This document shows positions 31,187 to 43,065 of a stretch of 64,000 nt of DNA, one piece after another. Position numbers and translations under genes: made by a program. The notes beneath the pieces are model-generated. The model saw only the letters and a list, made by a program, of their open reading frames with translations. It made no database searches and was not told the origin of the DNA. Position 1 is the first letter of the stretch. The number at the start of each line of letters is the position of its first letter. This DNA comes from Harmothoe impar. Its lineage: Eukaryota; Annelida; Polychaeta; Phyllodocida; Polynoidae. Location: assembly GCA_947462335.1 (NCBI GenBank), contig OX381710.1, positions 34,037,204-34,101,203 of the forward strand, written 5' to 3'.

Positions 31187-31580
31187 TGGGCAGCATGTAC
31201 GTTATGGCTATATGGACATCCTAGAGATGGACTGGTTCCAAAGTTGACATAAGCACCACAGGTGGGATGAAGCTCACTGAAAGTGGTGTCACCTACAAGT
31301 GCAGGGCCATAAACATACAATACTCGGTTGCCACCACATGTAACATAGGACTTTAGGACTTACTGGGAGTGGTGAAAATGGGATGGGAGGGGCTGGTTAG
31401 TAGATTTAACATAAGCGTGACAAAAGAAAGAAATCCGTCCATCCATGAGAGGGGTCCAACTGAAGGGACGAATTGAAACAGTTGCCCGGACGTTTGCATA
31501 CCTTGCATACTCTTAAACTACATAATATCCCTAACGTATTCTCAAACTTAGATGGTCAGTACTAAAATCTTGTTAAGCTG

Positions 31581-32774
31581 CCCAAGTAGCAAACCTAACT
31601 GGGCCCCAGTTGGGCCCCGGTTGGGCTGGCAACTGGGCCCCAGTTGGGCTGCCCGACTGGGGCCCTTCGAGAACGGGCACTGGGCAAATGTCCGCGCCCA
31701 AGCGGGCTAGCCCAAACTGGGCCCCGACTGGGCCCCGGACGGGCCCCACTTTCATACTTCAGGTTTACAACTTACATAATAGGGCAGTCTAGTAATTGAT
31801 TTTAATTAATAGATAGCAATATATTAATTTAATGACTAATATCTAACTGGGCTTAGGATGGGCACAGGTTGGGCTGGCCCAAGTAGGATTCAGCTAGGAT
31901 ATCCCTGCAGGAAGCCTTTCATGTCATGCATTTTCTACATGAAAGATAGAAAATGTATTCATCAGGTTCAAGTCAGCAAAGATAGGGACTTGTGCAAGCG
32001 GCTATTTTAGTAAGTCAATACAATTCCATCCTAGCCATCAAATCTTTAGCTGATATATTTGGGATATGTGGGTCCATGTCTTATAGTTCCTTTTGAACCA
32101 CAGGATAGGGGTCTCCAGGTTAATACTTCATTTTCTACATTACTTTACACAATATAATGGTAACTTCCATATTTTATCCAAACTGCATTGAAATATCTTC
32201 ATTCTTATACATGTATTAACTGCATGGCATATTTTGGCTGTATTGTATTTATGAAGAAGTGATCTTGAATTGGAGGATTTCTCTCTACATGGTATACAGA
32301 GGCCATCTAGTGTCAAAGCTTAGAACCACATGGCCATCCAGTGTTAACGCTGTGAACTACTTGTTGGGAGGCCCACATCAAACCCAACGAAAGCCCAACT
32401 ATGATTTTCCAGCAAAATCACCATTACAAAATTTCAAATTAATTTCTTTTTAAAAGGAGAGTTGATTCACACTGTTAGGGACTTCCATAAAGCATTTCTG
32501 AAAAAGAAAATTGGCCCAGTCCACGCCCACCTAAAGCCCAATCATACATTTCCTACACAATAGTGAATAGAACATGTTCATACTTGGAAATTTATTAATA
32601 GAGAGCATGATTCAAGATGTCAGGGATATTTACAAGGCATGTTATAAAATTCACTTAGCCCAACTGGGGCCCCACTGAAGCCCATGGATTTGCCCAGCCC
32701 AAAACACAGCCCAGTCTAGCCCAAGGTTTCCCAAGGTAAACCCAACTGGGCGCCAGTTGGGCATGTTACTTGGG
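31581..32774. mobile_element. 1.2-kb fold-back element with GGGCCC palindromes
   Basis: Ends are CCCAAGTAGCAAACCTAACTGGGCCCCAG and, inverted at the right, CCCAAGTAACATGCCCAACTGGCGCCCAG. Next to both ends are clusters of AACTGGGCCCCAGTTGGGC-like palindromes (31595-31745, 31844-31890, 32655-32765). The middle is AT-rich and non-coding. No clear target duplication was found. Confidence 0.6.
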
Positions 32775-33589
32775 TGGTAATTTCATTGTATATAACAAGG
32801 GACCCCGAACACCCTCCTTTCTTTTCTTTTTCAAACTTATAATACAACTTTAACCGAACCCACGTACATTTAAGAACATGCAAGGTATGTAGCCCAAGAA
32901 AATGCAAGGTACGGAAATGGCCGGGCAACTGGTTCAGTTCGTCTCTTCTTGCATTATATGTAAAGTAACATGGTGATCTTTTTTTTGTTGAAGATTGGCC
33001 ATTCTCTTGGTCCCCACCCCAAGAAGCATCTACAATGCCTTTAATTAAAGCTACAAATATTCAGAACCAGTGTTTTACATAAGGTCCCCTATACTCTGGG
33101 CAATGCATGGCCCTCCCACCATCCGCAGTCCAGGCCTATAAGCCCTCCCCTCCATCCACAGTCCAGGCTATAGTACTCCTAAAACAATGTGTTTTGATCG
33201 GTCACCACAAGAACCCAGGGGTTTTACTAGGTATCACACATTATTTTGAAAATACATGTATCCATGCTAGAATGCGGTTAGACAGGATCATGATAAAGAA
33301 AGATATCATTTATCCGGAATCCCTAGCTGTTTTTAAACGATTCTTTTCTCTGTTTTTCTAGGGGAAAGCACAACTGTGTTTATTGGCGCTTTTTTGGCGA
33401 TAGCCGTTCTGAGGCCATATCTATCATATCTTTAGAAATATAATATTGGTTTAACGGGGTTTAATTGTAATCGTATCCTAACTACAACTTACATAGCGCA
33501 TGTACCCATTTTGATATTATTATCTAAGGGGTTTGAAAAAGGCAAAATCACAAATGCAGCGCAGCCTTTGGATCAGGCACCTCTATAAC

Positions 33590-33690
33590 CAGGGTTTTTA
33601 GATCCGGCCACCCAGAAGTAGGGCATTTACAGCAGGCACTCCTAGAACCAGGACTTTTACACCAGGTACCCCCGAACCAGGGTGGTTATG
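33590..33690. repeat. imperfect minisatellite of about 35 bp
   Basis: About three degenerate units of the type ACCAGG..TTTTA..CC.GG.ACCC. No coding role. The rest of 32775-35330 shows nothing I can support. Confidence 0.4.
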
Positions 33691-35330
33691 GTTAAAGAAA
33701 GGTGGACCTTTTCCAGGACAAGTATGTGTTATCACAGACCATCGCTCATGGCACTGTTCATGCAGGCTACACCATGGTCTTTCCAAAGACACAACGGGAG
33801 GTATATAGTAAAGGCAGATCCATGCAACAAGGCCACCTGGCGAATTATGACAAAACTACTGAACAGTGTAAAAATAATGAATCCCCAGCGATTTATCTTA
33901 TAATAGTATATGAATAATGTTATTTGATTTTGTCTGTGGGTATACTAGGGATGTCATTGACATCAACTTTATGTCGATCACGATTATTGACATGTAGTTG
34001 TCAATATATCAATGTATTGCAATATAATATTTAAACTATTAAGTACATCTGGGTATCATTTTTTGGTGAAAATTTCTCACTCTCCCAAGCCTAATATATG
34101 ACCTCCCCTGAGTGGTACCGGGTACCGGGGAGGCCATGCATCAAGCCCTCTCTTATGGAGTTGAGTGGCTTTCCGCAAAAAACTATTTTTTTCTGTCCTC
34201 GTCTGCCAGTCCCCTCGGATGGCACAGATTAAGTACATTTGGAACACTGTTTATTGCCTTAATAAGCTGAGAAAAATAACTATAAAATGTTTATGGTTGC
34301 TGCACACCAGTCCCATTATTTTCACTTAAAATGTTCACATAATCTGATAATAATCAGGGAAATGAAACACAAAACTGTCATATTGCATGTATTCCAATGA
34401 GCAATGTATTGCGGGAGAGGGGAAAAGATGACACTCTGGCTTGATAGAAGGGGGATCCCCTCTACTAGTGTTTAAAAAATAACGCAACAAAATTACTTTG
34501 GATTATTGAAGAAGACATGGTTGAGTCGGAACATGCATACTGCGTTGTCATATATAGGTTATCTGCATAATACCGTTTTAACCCGTGTATTAACCAATGT
34601 TTGCCATTTCTCTAATGTATACACATTATGATTGCCTTTCCTGGTGGATCTGGACATTTTTCCCTCATTATGAGAACATTGGTTGAGAATGTCACCTAAA
34701 TTAGGATATGTTGACCCCCTTCCCCAAGCCCTTTTCTGTAAATTAGCCTGGATTCAAATGTATTGCCTTGGTCATGTTTCGTCACTAAAGCCAAAGAAAA
34801 CCCCTTCATCCCCTAGCCGCTAACGTCATTTGTGAACGTTCCATGGGGCGTTCACCTGTATGTCTCGTCTTGGCACCCAAACCTCTTGTAGTCTGTAGCT
34901 ACCTGAGAGTAGGTTACCTGGTAGACCTAACGTTTATACTTCCTGGTTGTATCCATATAATACATTATTTGGATGGTGCATACCATAGAATCAACAGGAG
35001 GGGGTACCTATCATATCAGTACCAATGTATAATATACGTTTACATTTATAATGCTATTTCATATAGCAAATAAACAAGTTGTGGTAAATGATAGCTTACG
35101 ACTATAAAGTGTGTTTGTCCAACCTACATTTTGATGTTAAACATCATGGATGGAACGTCTTGCTCTATTTAGCACTAAGTGTAGTTATTCCGTATGAAAC
35201 CGCCACCTAACCTAGATCCTATACCACTTTTGGCAGACATTTTACCCCTCAACTATATCGTTCTACACCTGTTTATTTAAACAACATAATGAATTTGATT
35301 CTAATACTCACTGTTTCATTCTCTTTGTAG

Positions 35331-36037
35331 ACATTGTGTCGGCCAATGAAGAGATTGTCTTTTTTGCCCATCGTCGCGGTTACACCCGTCAGCAGGGTTC
35401 CACCTCCTACCTGACCAGATCCACCACTAAGGAGCCCCTTCTGGGGGCTCTCACCTCCCACCCCTCAGGTAATGAACTCGCCCAGCTGACAGCAGGAGAC
35501 ACTGAAGTCTTAGGAGGGAGGGTGTCTCCAGTTAACAGTAACGGTGATAGTAATGGGACCATGCAGCAGGGCCCAATAAAAACCTCAACTCCTAAGAACG
35601 TCTATGCATCCTCCACTGGAATAGGAAGGAATGCATCCAGTGCTAAATCTACAAAATCCTCTAAATCCACCAAGTCCTCCCCTGCAGATTTACCTATCTT
35701 GTATGGCGGGGATATAGCTGCTGGGGAGCCAGTTGCCTCACGTAGTGAACGGATCAGTCAACTGAAGGCCAAGCTAATGCCTGAAGTATCCTTCGCCCCA
35801 GATGGTCAGATAGAGAGTGGACTGTACCCTGCCACCTTTAAACAGACACCAGGCGTGATAGCTAACGATAGGAGGAATGATGTGTTCCTGAACTTTGGTG
35901 GCACTGAATGGAAGCTGAACAGCAAGAAGCCTATTAACTATGGTAACATGTTCCTCCCCAGAGTAACCTGCATACCTAAGACTATGGGGGTGAGGTTCAG
36001 AACCGAGATAGATCTGGTAAGGGCGAGCAAACCATGA
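35331..36037 (+). CDS. last exon of the two-exon gene, unknown product
   Basis: Preceded by an acceptor, TTTCATTCTCTTTGTAG, and ending at TGA. The first two bases complete the codon left by the exon at 11824-12355, and the frame then stays open for 233 codons. The middle is Ser/Thr/Lys-rich (an AKSTKSSKSTKSS run near the centre). The last 100 residues look like a folded, conserved part with a Phe-Gly-Gly turn and Trp. There is no signal peptide, membrane segment or motif I recognise. If exon 1 does not belong, an internal ATG or other upstream exons would be needed. AATAAA signals follow 156 and 356 bases after the stop. Confidence 0.65.
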
Positions 36038-36192
36038 CCGTTAGATAATCAGCCAATAACACATGAAGACTTATAGTAAATACAATGGATCATATCAAGT
36101 GCACATATTGCTTCGCCAAAGGCTGGTAGCATGTATAGATTTTAAATTCCTAGAACCACTGCTGTATCTGTACCCTTCCAAAGCTCAAATAC

Positions 36193-36198
36193 AATAAA
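36193..36198 (+). terminator. poly(A) signal AATAAA
   Basis: First AATAAA after the stop at 36037. A second copy in TTCAATAAAAATAGG is at 36393-36398. Either could end the two-exon gene's transcript. Confidence 0.45.
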
Positions 36199-36398
36199 CT
36201 AAATTTCAATCTACTGAAGATGGCTATTCAAAAGGGGGCATTTATGAATCTCATTAATAATCAATATACTATTGGGAAGTGCACACACCTGCATAGGTTC
36301 TTTACAGTGCCATATGTGAACACGCATATACACAGATTCCTCTAACTGTGTTGCGCACGGTATGAAATGTATTCGGCTTGCTCATCTGTTTCAATAAA

Positions 36399-37797
36399 AA
36401 TAGGAATATCACCAAATATATGACTGTACATATAGGCGTTTTAGCCGTTTAAATACTTATAATTTAATTGTAAAAAGACGCAAAACCAATGTTGTAAATT
36501 TGTGTGATTTAGTGGTTAGTGTACATATTAAACTTTTCTCTGTATACTGTGTCTGGTTATTATGATTTGCAAAATATTTATGAAACGAGCAGGTGACGAG
36601 GTCTACTAAAACATAAATTCCATAGGAAAATCAGTAATTCATAATTAAAAAAAAAAAAAAGGAAATGTGCATTATTATAAACTTTTAACGTTACGTTAGG
36701 CGTATATCGAGTAACTGATGCCACATGCATGCAGTGGTGAGATTAAGAACTGTGTTCCGCTATCTGTCACGTATCAACGACTTTGAAAACAAGCCCACAA
36801 AGGCAATTTTTCCCGAGCAGCCCACCAATTTAAAACCGAAATTAATCTGGACCCCCACTAAGTTCTGCTTTTGCAAAATGCGCCACTCCCGCACCTGCCA
36901 CTAAAAATCAATGAAAGTGTTTTTTAATGGCATAAGCCGGTGGAATGACCCCGCTAAATTACAATGTACATTATAAAAGCTGACTCCTATCACATTAACT
37001 GATATTGCTCTGATAGGCCAGCCCCCAAAAAAATGGTCAATGGATTTCGCGCACCTCATTTTGGGAATTTTTTTTTCTACATTGTCTATGGTCAAGTACA
37101 ATCGCTTGCTCGCACCATTTTTTGAAAAGGGAAATCCATTAACCAACTTTCTTTTTGGTGTGGCCATAAATGAAGCTTTATGAATTCACCATCATAAGGC
37201 CATACCAAATTAAAAAGTTGGTCTACGGATTTCCCACGTCATTTTTTTTCCTTAATTGTGTTTACGGACTCCGCCCGCATCATTTCCAGGCGAATTGAAT
37301 TTTTGTTGTTGACATCTTCTTTGACCGGGAGCCAGAAAATTCAAGTTTTATATTTAAAAAAAAAGGTTTTTGCTCAGAAAAATAAATTTGCCCGCCTACT
37401 AGATTCAAGGCTAAAATCTACAGACCAAAAAAATCGTCCGCACTCACCAGTCTTTGAGAACCAAAATCCGTAGACAACTTTTCAATTTGGTGTGGCCTAA
37501 AGTATTCTTCTCCGCGTGATCAACAATATTATTGAATGGCTATGCAAGTGTATTTTAAGCTAGATTTTGAGCATTTCACTTCATCTTCGAATTGTAATTT
37601 GTCGAAGCCTAAATATAAAAATAAGTCGAACCTGTGACATCTCATTTGAGTGGGACTTCCGTTTTTAACCCTACACTCAGGGAACCTTGGTGAGAACAGA
37701 GACATGATGATTCATAATTATAGACCGTATACATATTTTGTTACTTGGGTGACGGCTTCACAATGCTCAAGACTTATCTAATCTGTCAACATTTTGC
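36399..37797. other. gene-free stretch
   Basis: AT-rich with an A-tract (about 36646-36660). Imperfectly repeated TGG.TTTCCC..C.TCATTTT words lie around 37040-37270. No supported gene. Confidence 0.5.
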
Positions 37798-37803
37798 TTT
37801 ATT
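37798..37803 (-). terminator. possible poly(A) signal of the 38135 zinc-finger gene
   Basis: AATAAA on the minus strand, about 330 bases beyond the stop codon. It is the nearest one seen. Confidence 0.3.
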
Positions 37804-37924
37804 CTTATCGTCCAATACTGCATTTTGTGACCACTTAAACCAAACACAACAGATTTCAACAAATGGGAACTTTGTGGAACAATGTTGCATACATGCATGT
37901 ATTATCATGGCTCATTCCGAAAGT

Positions 37925-38107
37925 AGCTGTCATAATGGGCCGTTTAAGCGCCTATGCGCTTATAAATTCCAAGTCCATGATACCCCTGCGCTTATACAGG
38001 AATCTGCGCTTAAATGAGAGATTTTGAATTTCAGAGGGTCCAAGATCTGCGCTTAAACGAGACCTGCGCACATTTGAGATCCCTATGATTAAACGGTTAT
38101 AATGGTA
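37925..38107. repeat. dispersed repeat with CCGTTTAAGCGC ends
   Basis: Left ATAATGGGCCGTTTAAGCGC, right TTAAACGGTTATAAT, as an inverted pair, with several internal TGCGCTTA words. A related copy is at 54643-54790. It is probably a MITE and lies just beyond the 3' end of the zinc-finger gene. Confidence 0.5.
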
Positions 38108-38134
38108 ATCGACAAACAGTCTTTAGCCACATGT

Positions 38135-39766
38135 TTATGACACATACATGTAACACGTACCAAGTACTAACGCTGGAACTATAACATGTGTAGCTAGGTG
38201 ATTGTGCACATCTGCTGGCCGTAGGAAGCCCTTGACACATGTAGCACAGCTCGAGTAGTCCTGACCCGTATGAAGGATGATGTGTTCCTTCAGCTTCATC
38301 ACATCACTGAACCCTCCACCACAGTGACAGCACTGGTTCAATGATGCATTACTAGTGTTATTTACAGTGAACTTGTTCAGATGGACACCTAGTTCATGAG
38401 TAGAGGAAAACCACTGACTGCAGCAGACACACTGGTGACCATCTCCTGGATGACTAATTGTGTGTTGCGCCAAGGTCAGTGATTCTGATAATGCTTCATT
38501 ACATTGGTCATGATGTGGGCTTTTCTCTCCAGTGTGGGCCATCATGTGTGTTTTTAAGCTGTTATGTCTTTTCCCTGCGTGGTGCCGCAGCATGTGCACC
38601 TTTAAGTTACCTGATTTTGTGAACTGTTTTCCACATTGAGAATAGTTATGAGGTTTTTCTCCTGTGTGAGTCATCATGTGTATCTTTATATAACTTGCAC
38701 TACTAAACTGTTTACAACACACAGCACATTTATGAGGTTTTTCTCCTGTGTGGGTCGCCATATGTTTCTTTAAGTCAGCCGCCCGTGTAGAGAGTTTTCT
38801 ACCTTCACTGCATTTTTCGCCTATGTGGTGCTTCATTCTGTGCACCTTTAAATGACTTCCCTGTGTAAAATATTGACCACATTGATTACATTTAAAAGGC
38901 TTCTCTCCTGTGTGGATCATCATATGCTGCCTTAACTCACCTGCCTGCCCAAACGGTTTACCACAATCGGTACACTGGTGACGTTTTTCCCCTGTGTGTG
39001 TCCCCATATGTCTTTTTAAGTGAGACACTTGTGTAAACTGCTTTACACATTGAGAGCATTTGTAAGGTTTTTCTCCTGTGTGGGTTAACATATGTTCACG
39101 CAGGTTACTAGAGCTTCTAAACGCTTTCTCACATTTAGTACACTGGTAAGGTTTCTCTCCTGTGTGGGTCCTCATGTGTTTCTTTAGACTACATGTCTGT
39201 GTAAAGAGTTTGCCACATTCACGACATTTATGAGATTTCTCCCCTGTGTGGGTTACGATGTGTACCTTTAAGTTACTTGCTTGTGTGAACTGTTTTCCAC
39301 ACACAGAACACATGTAAGGTTTTTCCCCCCTGTGGTCGACCATGTGTGCCTTTAATTGAGCTGCCTTTGTAAATTGTTTATCACAACCAGTACACTTGTG
39401 TGGTCTCACTCCCATGTGGGTCGTCAGATGTGTCTTTAAGGTATGAGCATGTCTGAACTGCTTATCACATTGAGAACATTTATGCACCTTTTCTTCTGTG
39501 TGTATCATCATGTGTATATCCAATTGACTTGCTTCTCTAAAGTGTTTCCCACAGTCAAAACACGTGTAGGGGGTTTCCTCTGCATGTACCATCATGTGTA
39601 GTTTTAGGCTATCTGCATCATCAAACTGATTACCACAGTCTGAACATTCATGCGGTTTAAGTTTGTCATGGTTCGACTTAGTGTGCCTCTTTAAACCACT
39701 TGTGTTTGTGAACTGTTTACAACATTGAGAACATTTGTGAGGTTTATTCCCATTGTGAGTACTCAT
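38135..39766 (-). CDS. C2H2 zinc-finger protein, 5' end damaged
   Basis: Encodes an array of about 14 well-formed C2H2 fingers (C-x2-C-x12-H-x3-5-H with HTGEKP-like linkers) plus about five degenerate ones, mainly toward the C-terminus; in one, Tyr replaces the first Cys. The start given is the first ATG (39766), which falls inside a finger; the frame is closed by a TAG at 39796-39798. Upstream, 39788-40170 still encodes finger fragments but in broken frames, so the gene has lost its natural 5' part or needs splicing I cannot see. No KRAB, BTB or SCAN domain is visible. Such arrays normally bind DNA in the nucleus. It may be an expressed truncated gene or an ageing pseudogene. Confidence 0.7.
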   Translation of the reverse strand: MSTHNGNKPHKCSQCCKQFTNTSGLKRHTKSNHDKLKPHECSDCGNQFDDADSLKLHMMVHAEETPYTCFDCGKHFREASQLDIHMMIHTEEKVHKCSQCDKQFRHAHTLKTHLTTHMGVRPHKCTGCDKQFTKAAQLKAHMVDHRGEKPYMCSVCGKQFTQASNLKVHIVTHTGEKSHKCRECGKLFTQTCSLKKHMRTHTGEKPYQCTKCEKAFRSSSNLREHMLTHTGEKPYKCSQCVKQFTQVSHLKRHMGTHTGEKRHQCTDCGKPFGQAGELRQHMMIHTGEKPFKCNQCGQYFTQGSHLKVHRMKHHIGEKCSEGRKLSTRAADLKKHMATHTGEKPHKCAVCCKQFSSASYIKIHMMTHTGEKPHNYSQCGKQFTKSGNLKVHMLRHHAGKRHNSLKTHMMAHTGEKSPHHDQCNEALSESLTLAQHTISHPGDGHQCVCCSQWFSSTHELGVHLNKFTVNNTSNASLNQCCHCGGGFSDVMKLKEHIILHTGQDYSSCATCVKGFLRPADVHNHLATHVIVPALVLGTCYMYVS

Positions 39767-39787
39767 GTGTCGCTTTAAATGAGACAC

Positions 39788-40170
39788 TTTCGTACACTAC
39801 CCTGCACATTGAGAGCACTTGTGAGGTTTTTCTCCTGTGTGGTTCATCATATGTTCACTAAGTTACTTGCGCTTCTTAACTGTTTCCCACCGTTAGGATA
39901 TTGGTAAGGTTTCTCTCCTGTATGGGTCCTCATATGTTTCTTTATTGCACCTTTCTCTATAACAGTTTAACACAATAACAGCATTTGCGAGATTTCATCC
40001 CTGTGTGTCTCATCATATGTACCCTTAACTGAGCTCGCTTTGCAAACTGCTTATCACACTGATCACATATTAAAAAGGCTTCTCTCCTGTGTGGATCACC
40101 ATAATTTTATGTTGCTTTAAGTTATGTTTTCCCCCACACTGTTGTCACATTTAGAACATTTATAACGGGG
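39788..40170 (-). pseudogene. decayed zinc-finger array upstream of the 38135 gene
   Basis: HTGEKP-type linkers and C..C / H...H pieces recur every 84 bases or so on the minus strand, but stops and frameshifts separate them (a TAA just after a linker near 40070, and a TAG at 39796). These are 4-5 dead fingers continuous with the intact array. Confidence 0.7.
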
Positions 40171-40624
40171 CTGGAGTCATCATGATTTTAGGTTCAGAGG
40201 ATTGGTCTTCGTCACGATGTGTACGTCGTTTTTTATTCTGCTGGCGCTACACTGATGCTGCAGTATGAAGAATGTGAAGCCACAGGGTATAAAGGTACAT
40301 CTCCTCAGGAACTAACGGGAACACGTCTTCAAGTTCAACCCTCTGAGTCCATCTGTAATGAAAGAGAAGACAGCTATGTAAATGAGTATTGTAAACTATC
40401 CGGTAGGCTACATTACCGTATATGATACATATGTATGTGCTGGGACTCGCTGAGGGTCCACTCAGTATATTTCCTATCAGTATCACAAAATGTGTGTTGA
40501 TTCTTCTATAAAGTCAGGGATCTACTGTCATATATATGTATCTACGGCTAATGAACGAATCATTAGGCTTACGGTTGTCGTTTATTGTACGTATACTATA
40601 TACGGTAATATTGTTCAAAACTAT
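40171..40624. other. gene-free stretch
   Basis: Nothing I can support. A short plus-strand open frame at 40219-40425 has no recognisable content. Confidence 0.4.
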
Positions 40625-40685
40625 TAAGGGGGTGTTCATTTATTAATTACAGGGGGGGTGAGATTTCGCGCGGAGGCAATAATAC
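40625..40685. mobile_element. left-end fragment of AGGGAGTG MITE
   Basis: TTAAGGGGGTGTTCATTTATTAATTACAGGGGGGG followed by GAGATTTCGCGCGGAGG, the latter shared with the copy at 51003. No right end was found. Confidence 0.5.
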
Positions 40686-40704
40686 ACACCCGAAATATTA
40701 CAAA

Positions 40705-41010
40705 CCCGACAGTACAGATACCTAGGCATAGAATTGGAGAGTGACCTCAATTTTAAAGGGCACCACAAGGTGGTTAATAAAAGCCTCTCTTATAAGTCAT
40801 ACCTACTTACTAGACTTAGGACCAGGCTAACCCTTGATGCTGCCTAGACACGCTCACCACAATGGTCATGCCTATAGTTAACTATGGGCAGCTTATATAT
40901 GGCACTGACAATAAACTAGGCCTTGATTTTTAAAAATACAAGGTTCTATTGATAGAATGACAAAAGTCTGTTTTTATCTTGAAAAAGACTCCTTGTGTTT
41001 AAAAATATTA
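40705..41010 (+). pseudogene. non-LTR retrotransposon RT fragment
   Basis: Encodes a YLGIELESDLNF-like stretch, then KSYLLTRLRTRLT, then MPIVNYGQLIYGT, in shifted frames. This is the thumb/post-YADD region of LINE reverse transcriptases. It is broken by stops and a frameshift. Confidence 0.6.
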
Positions 41011-41139
41011 TCAAAATATATAGCGGTTTAAAACTATATCTATTTAAGAGTAACACCAATGTTAACTAAGGGAGTGGGCTATGTCTGTATAACGTGTTAT
41101 TTGATTATTGTATTTCCATTACATCTTGTGTTCAAATTT

Positions 41140-41423
41140 TCCAAATTGTAATTTTGACCCAAAATATGGATTCTACACCCTAGGAAACCCTAAAATCCAT
41201 GTATTACACAAGCAAATCAGACAATCTTGAGTTTCTGGTGGCCATCTTGGAATTTCCCAAATTGTAATTTTGACCCAAAATATGGATTCTACACCCTAGG
41301 AAACCCTAAAATCCATGTATTACACAAGTAAATCAGACAATCTTGAGTTTCTGGTGGCCATCTTGGCAGCCATCTTGGAATTTCCCAAATTGTAATTTTG
41401 ACCAAAAATATGGATTCTACACC
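41140..41423. repeat. tandem repeat, about 120-130 bp unit
   Basis: Two full units and a third partial one of CAAATTGTAATTTTGACC.AAAATATGG..., differing by a few bases and a 12-bp duplication of GCCATCTTGG. Confidence 0.85.
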
Positions 41424-42779
41424 CATCCTACATCTCTACCAGAAGCTCTCATTTGGCCTGTAACCTGGTGTACCGTGTTAACCCTCCGCTGACCCCCACC
41501 CACCTCGATACACTGCCCTGTCACCTTTTGCCGCCTGCCAGGTGAGAGGTGGTGGAGCGGTGTGTATCCGGGGGGGGGGGGGGGCGGTGGTGTCCAGAAA
41601 CGGGAATGGTCAACCGAGGTCAGTAAATGAGGTAGGTGTGTGTGGGGGGGGGATCCACGTGTGGTATCCACGTGTGCCTGTCCTGCCTGCTGGACAGGGG
41701 TGACGAGGTACAGCCCACTTGACCACCGCCTGCCAGACTTGCCGACTCAGCGTTCCGGCTCAACAACCCTGACTTTTGCACAAACAAACTAGGCCCAAAG
41801 GAATGGTGAGCTATGAATTTTGGAAAAGATCGGAAGAAATGCCACACTTTACACCAAAATATTGCTTAGATGGAGAGTGTTTTGAAGAAACTAGTGACAT
41901 ATATCATCACCATTTTTTGTATAGAATACAACTGAAAAGGAATTAAAGTGATACAGATGTGCAAAATTAGCTTCTCCAAAGGTTCACTTTTTTTTGGCAG
42001 AATCTCAGGTTTTTTTCAGTTTTTCAAAGAAATCTCTTATTTTAGGTGATAAAACTTATTTTTTTCCCATTTCTTTTGACAGATACAGATACCTGAGGTG
42101 TTTTGCAACAGAATGATATAGCTCAAATAGTTCACATGATATTGCATAAAGGTGTAATAGATGAGAGAAAAGACGTCTGCACGAAAAAAGAGGGTGACTA
42201 TATAAGAGTGGGCTTGACCTAGTTTCACAGCGTTACAGAGAACATAGCCCACTCCAATAATGAGAGGCATTCTTAGTCTATATTGTGTATGATAGCAAAC
42301 TGCTCCTGGCCCGAGCAACACTGATCCCCCGACCATATCTTATTCCCAGAAAAGTCTTATGTTCTTCATAAAGTAATATGTTGTACTAACACTAAACAGT
42401 ATGATAGACATGACGTAACACACCTTACTATTTGTTAATATGTTATAGGAATATAATTACGAGCTACAGTAGCATCTACATAAAAGGCATTCGAATATTG
42501 TAACATGCAGATCATCAAGAAATGAATATCCATGCATTGCTGTAATAGTCTCCGACAAAATACAGGAACCTATTCCTGTCTGTTGCAGTTGAAAAAATTA
42601 AAAAAAATTGAATTGAACTGAATTGAGTATTTAAACCAGCGCCAGGGATTAATTCCAATGTTCAGATTATAAATATTATTGTGGGAGATGTGCGCTGCGT
42701 CTAATGGTAGTTACCGCTCGTCGGGACATACTCCCATGGTCATGATGCCATGGGAGTGTGGACAAGAAAATCTTTCCAA
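41424..42779. other. gene-free stretch
   Basis: No supported gene. A G-tract lies near 41567-41583. A TTGAATTGAACTGAATTGAG tail at about 42607 resembles the microsatellite tails of LINE/SINE 3' ends. Confidence 0.45.
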
Positions 42780-43065
42780 TCATAATTAAAGGGACGGTCC
42801 TCCTGCCGTAAATCCAAACCTCTAGGCCAGCCTTGTTAAGTTTATATAACACCTTAGTTATATTTAAATTCCCCCAAACAGAAACCTCGAACATGCAGGC
42901 ATATCCTATCCCTGTGAGCCTGTATTCCCCAGCACCAGTACCCCATGTATAAAGGCTCAGGCAACAAACAAATAGTTTGCTGGTTGTTCCTTCCCAGCAA
43001 TGCTCTGGCCTAGATAAGTTGCACTGGTGTGACCAGCAGTTGGACTGTGCCAGTGGTATAGTATT
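42780..43065 (-). repeat. dispersed repeat copy, inverted relative to 45630
   Basis: On the minus strand this matches 45630-45915: both contain TGCTGGTCACACCAGTGC, then CAACTTAT, GAACAACCAGCA, TGCCTGAGCC and GGTGTTATATAAACT. A related end (GGAGGACGGCCCCTTTAA) is seen again near 43755. The family is unassigned. Confidence 0.65.

Larger units (their letters stand above)
12356..35330 (+). other. inferred intron of about 23 kb
   Basis: Bounded by GTGAGT (12356) and a pyrimidine-rich acceptor, TTTCATTCTCTTTGTAG (ending 35330). It contains an antisense retrovirus-like element at 15250-29597 and several MITEs. Outside those, 12356-14675, 14783-15249, 29672-30994, 31187-31580 and 32775-35330 hold no coding frame I can support. 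The intron's status is an inference from splice signals and matching phase. Confidence 0.55.
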
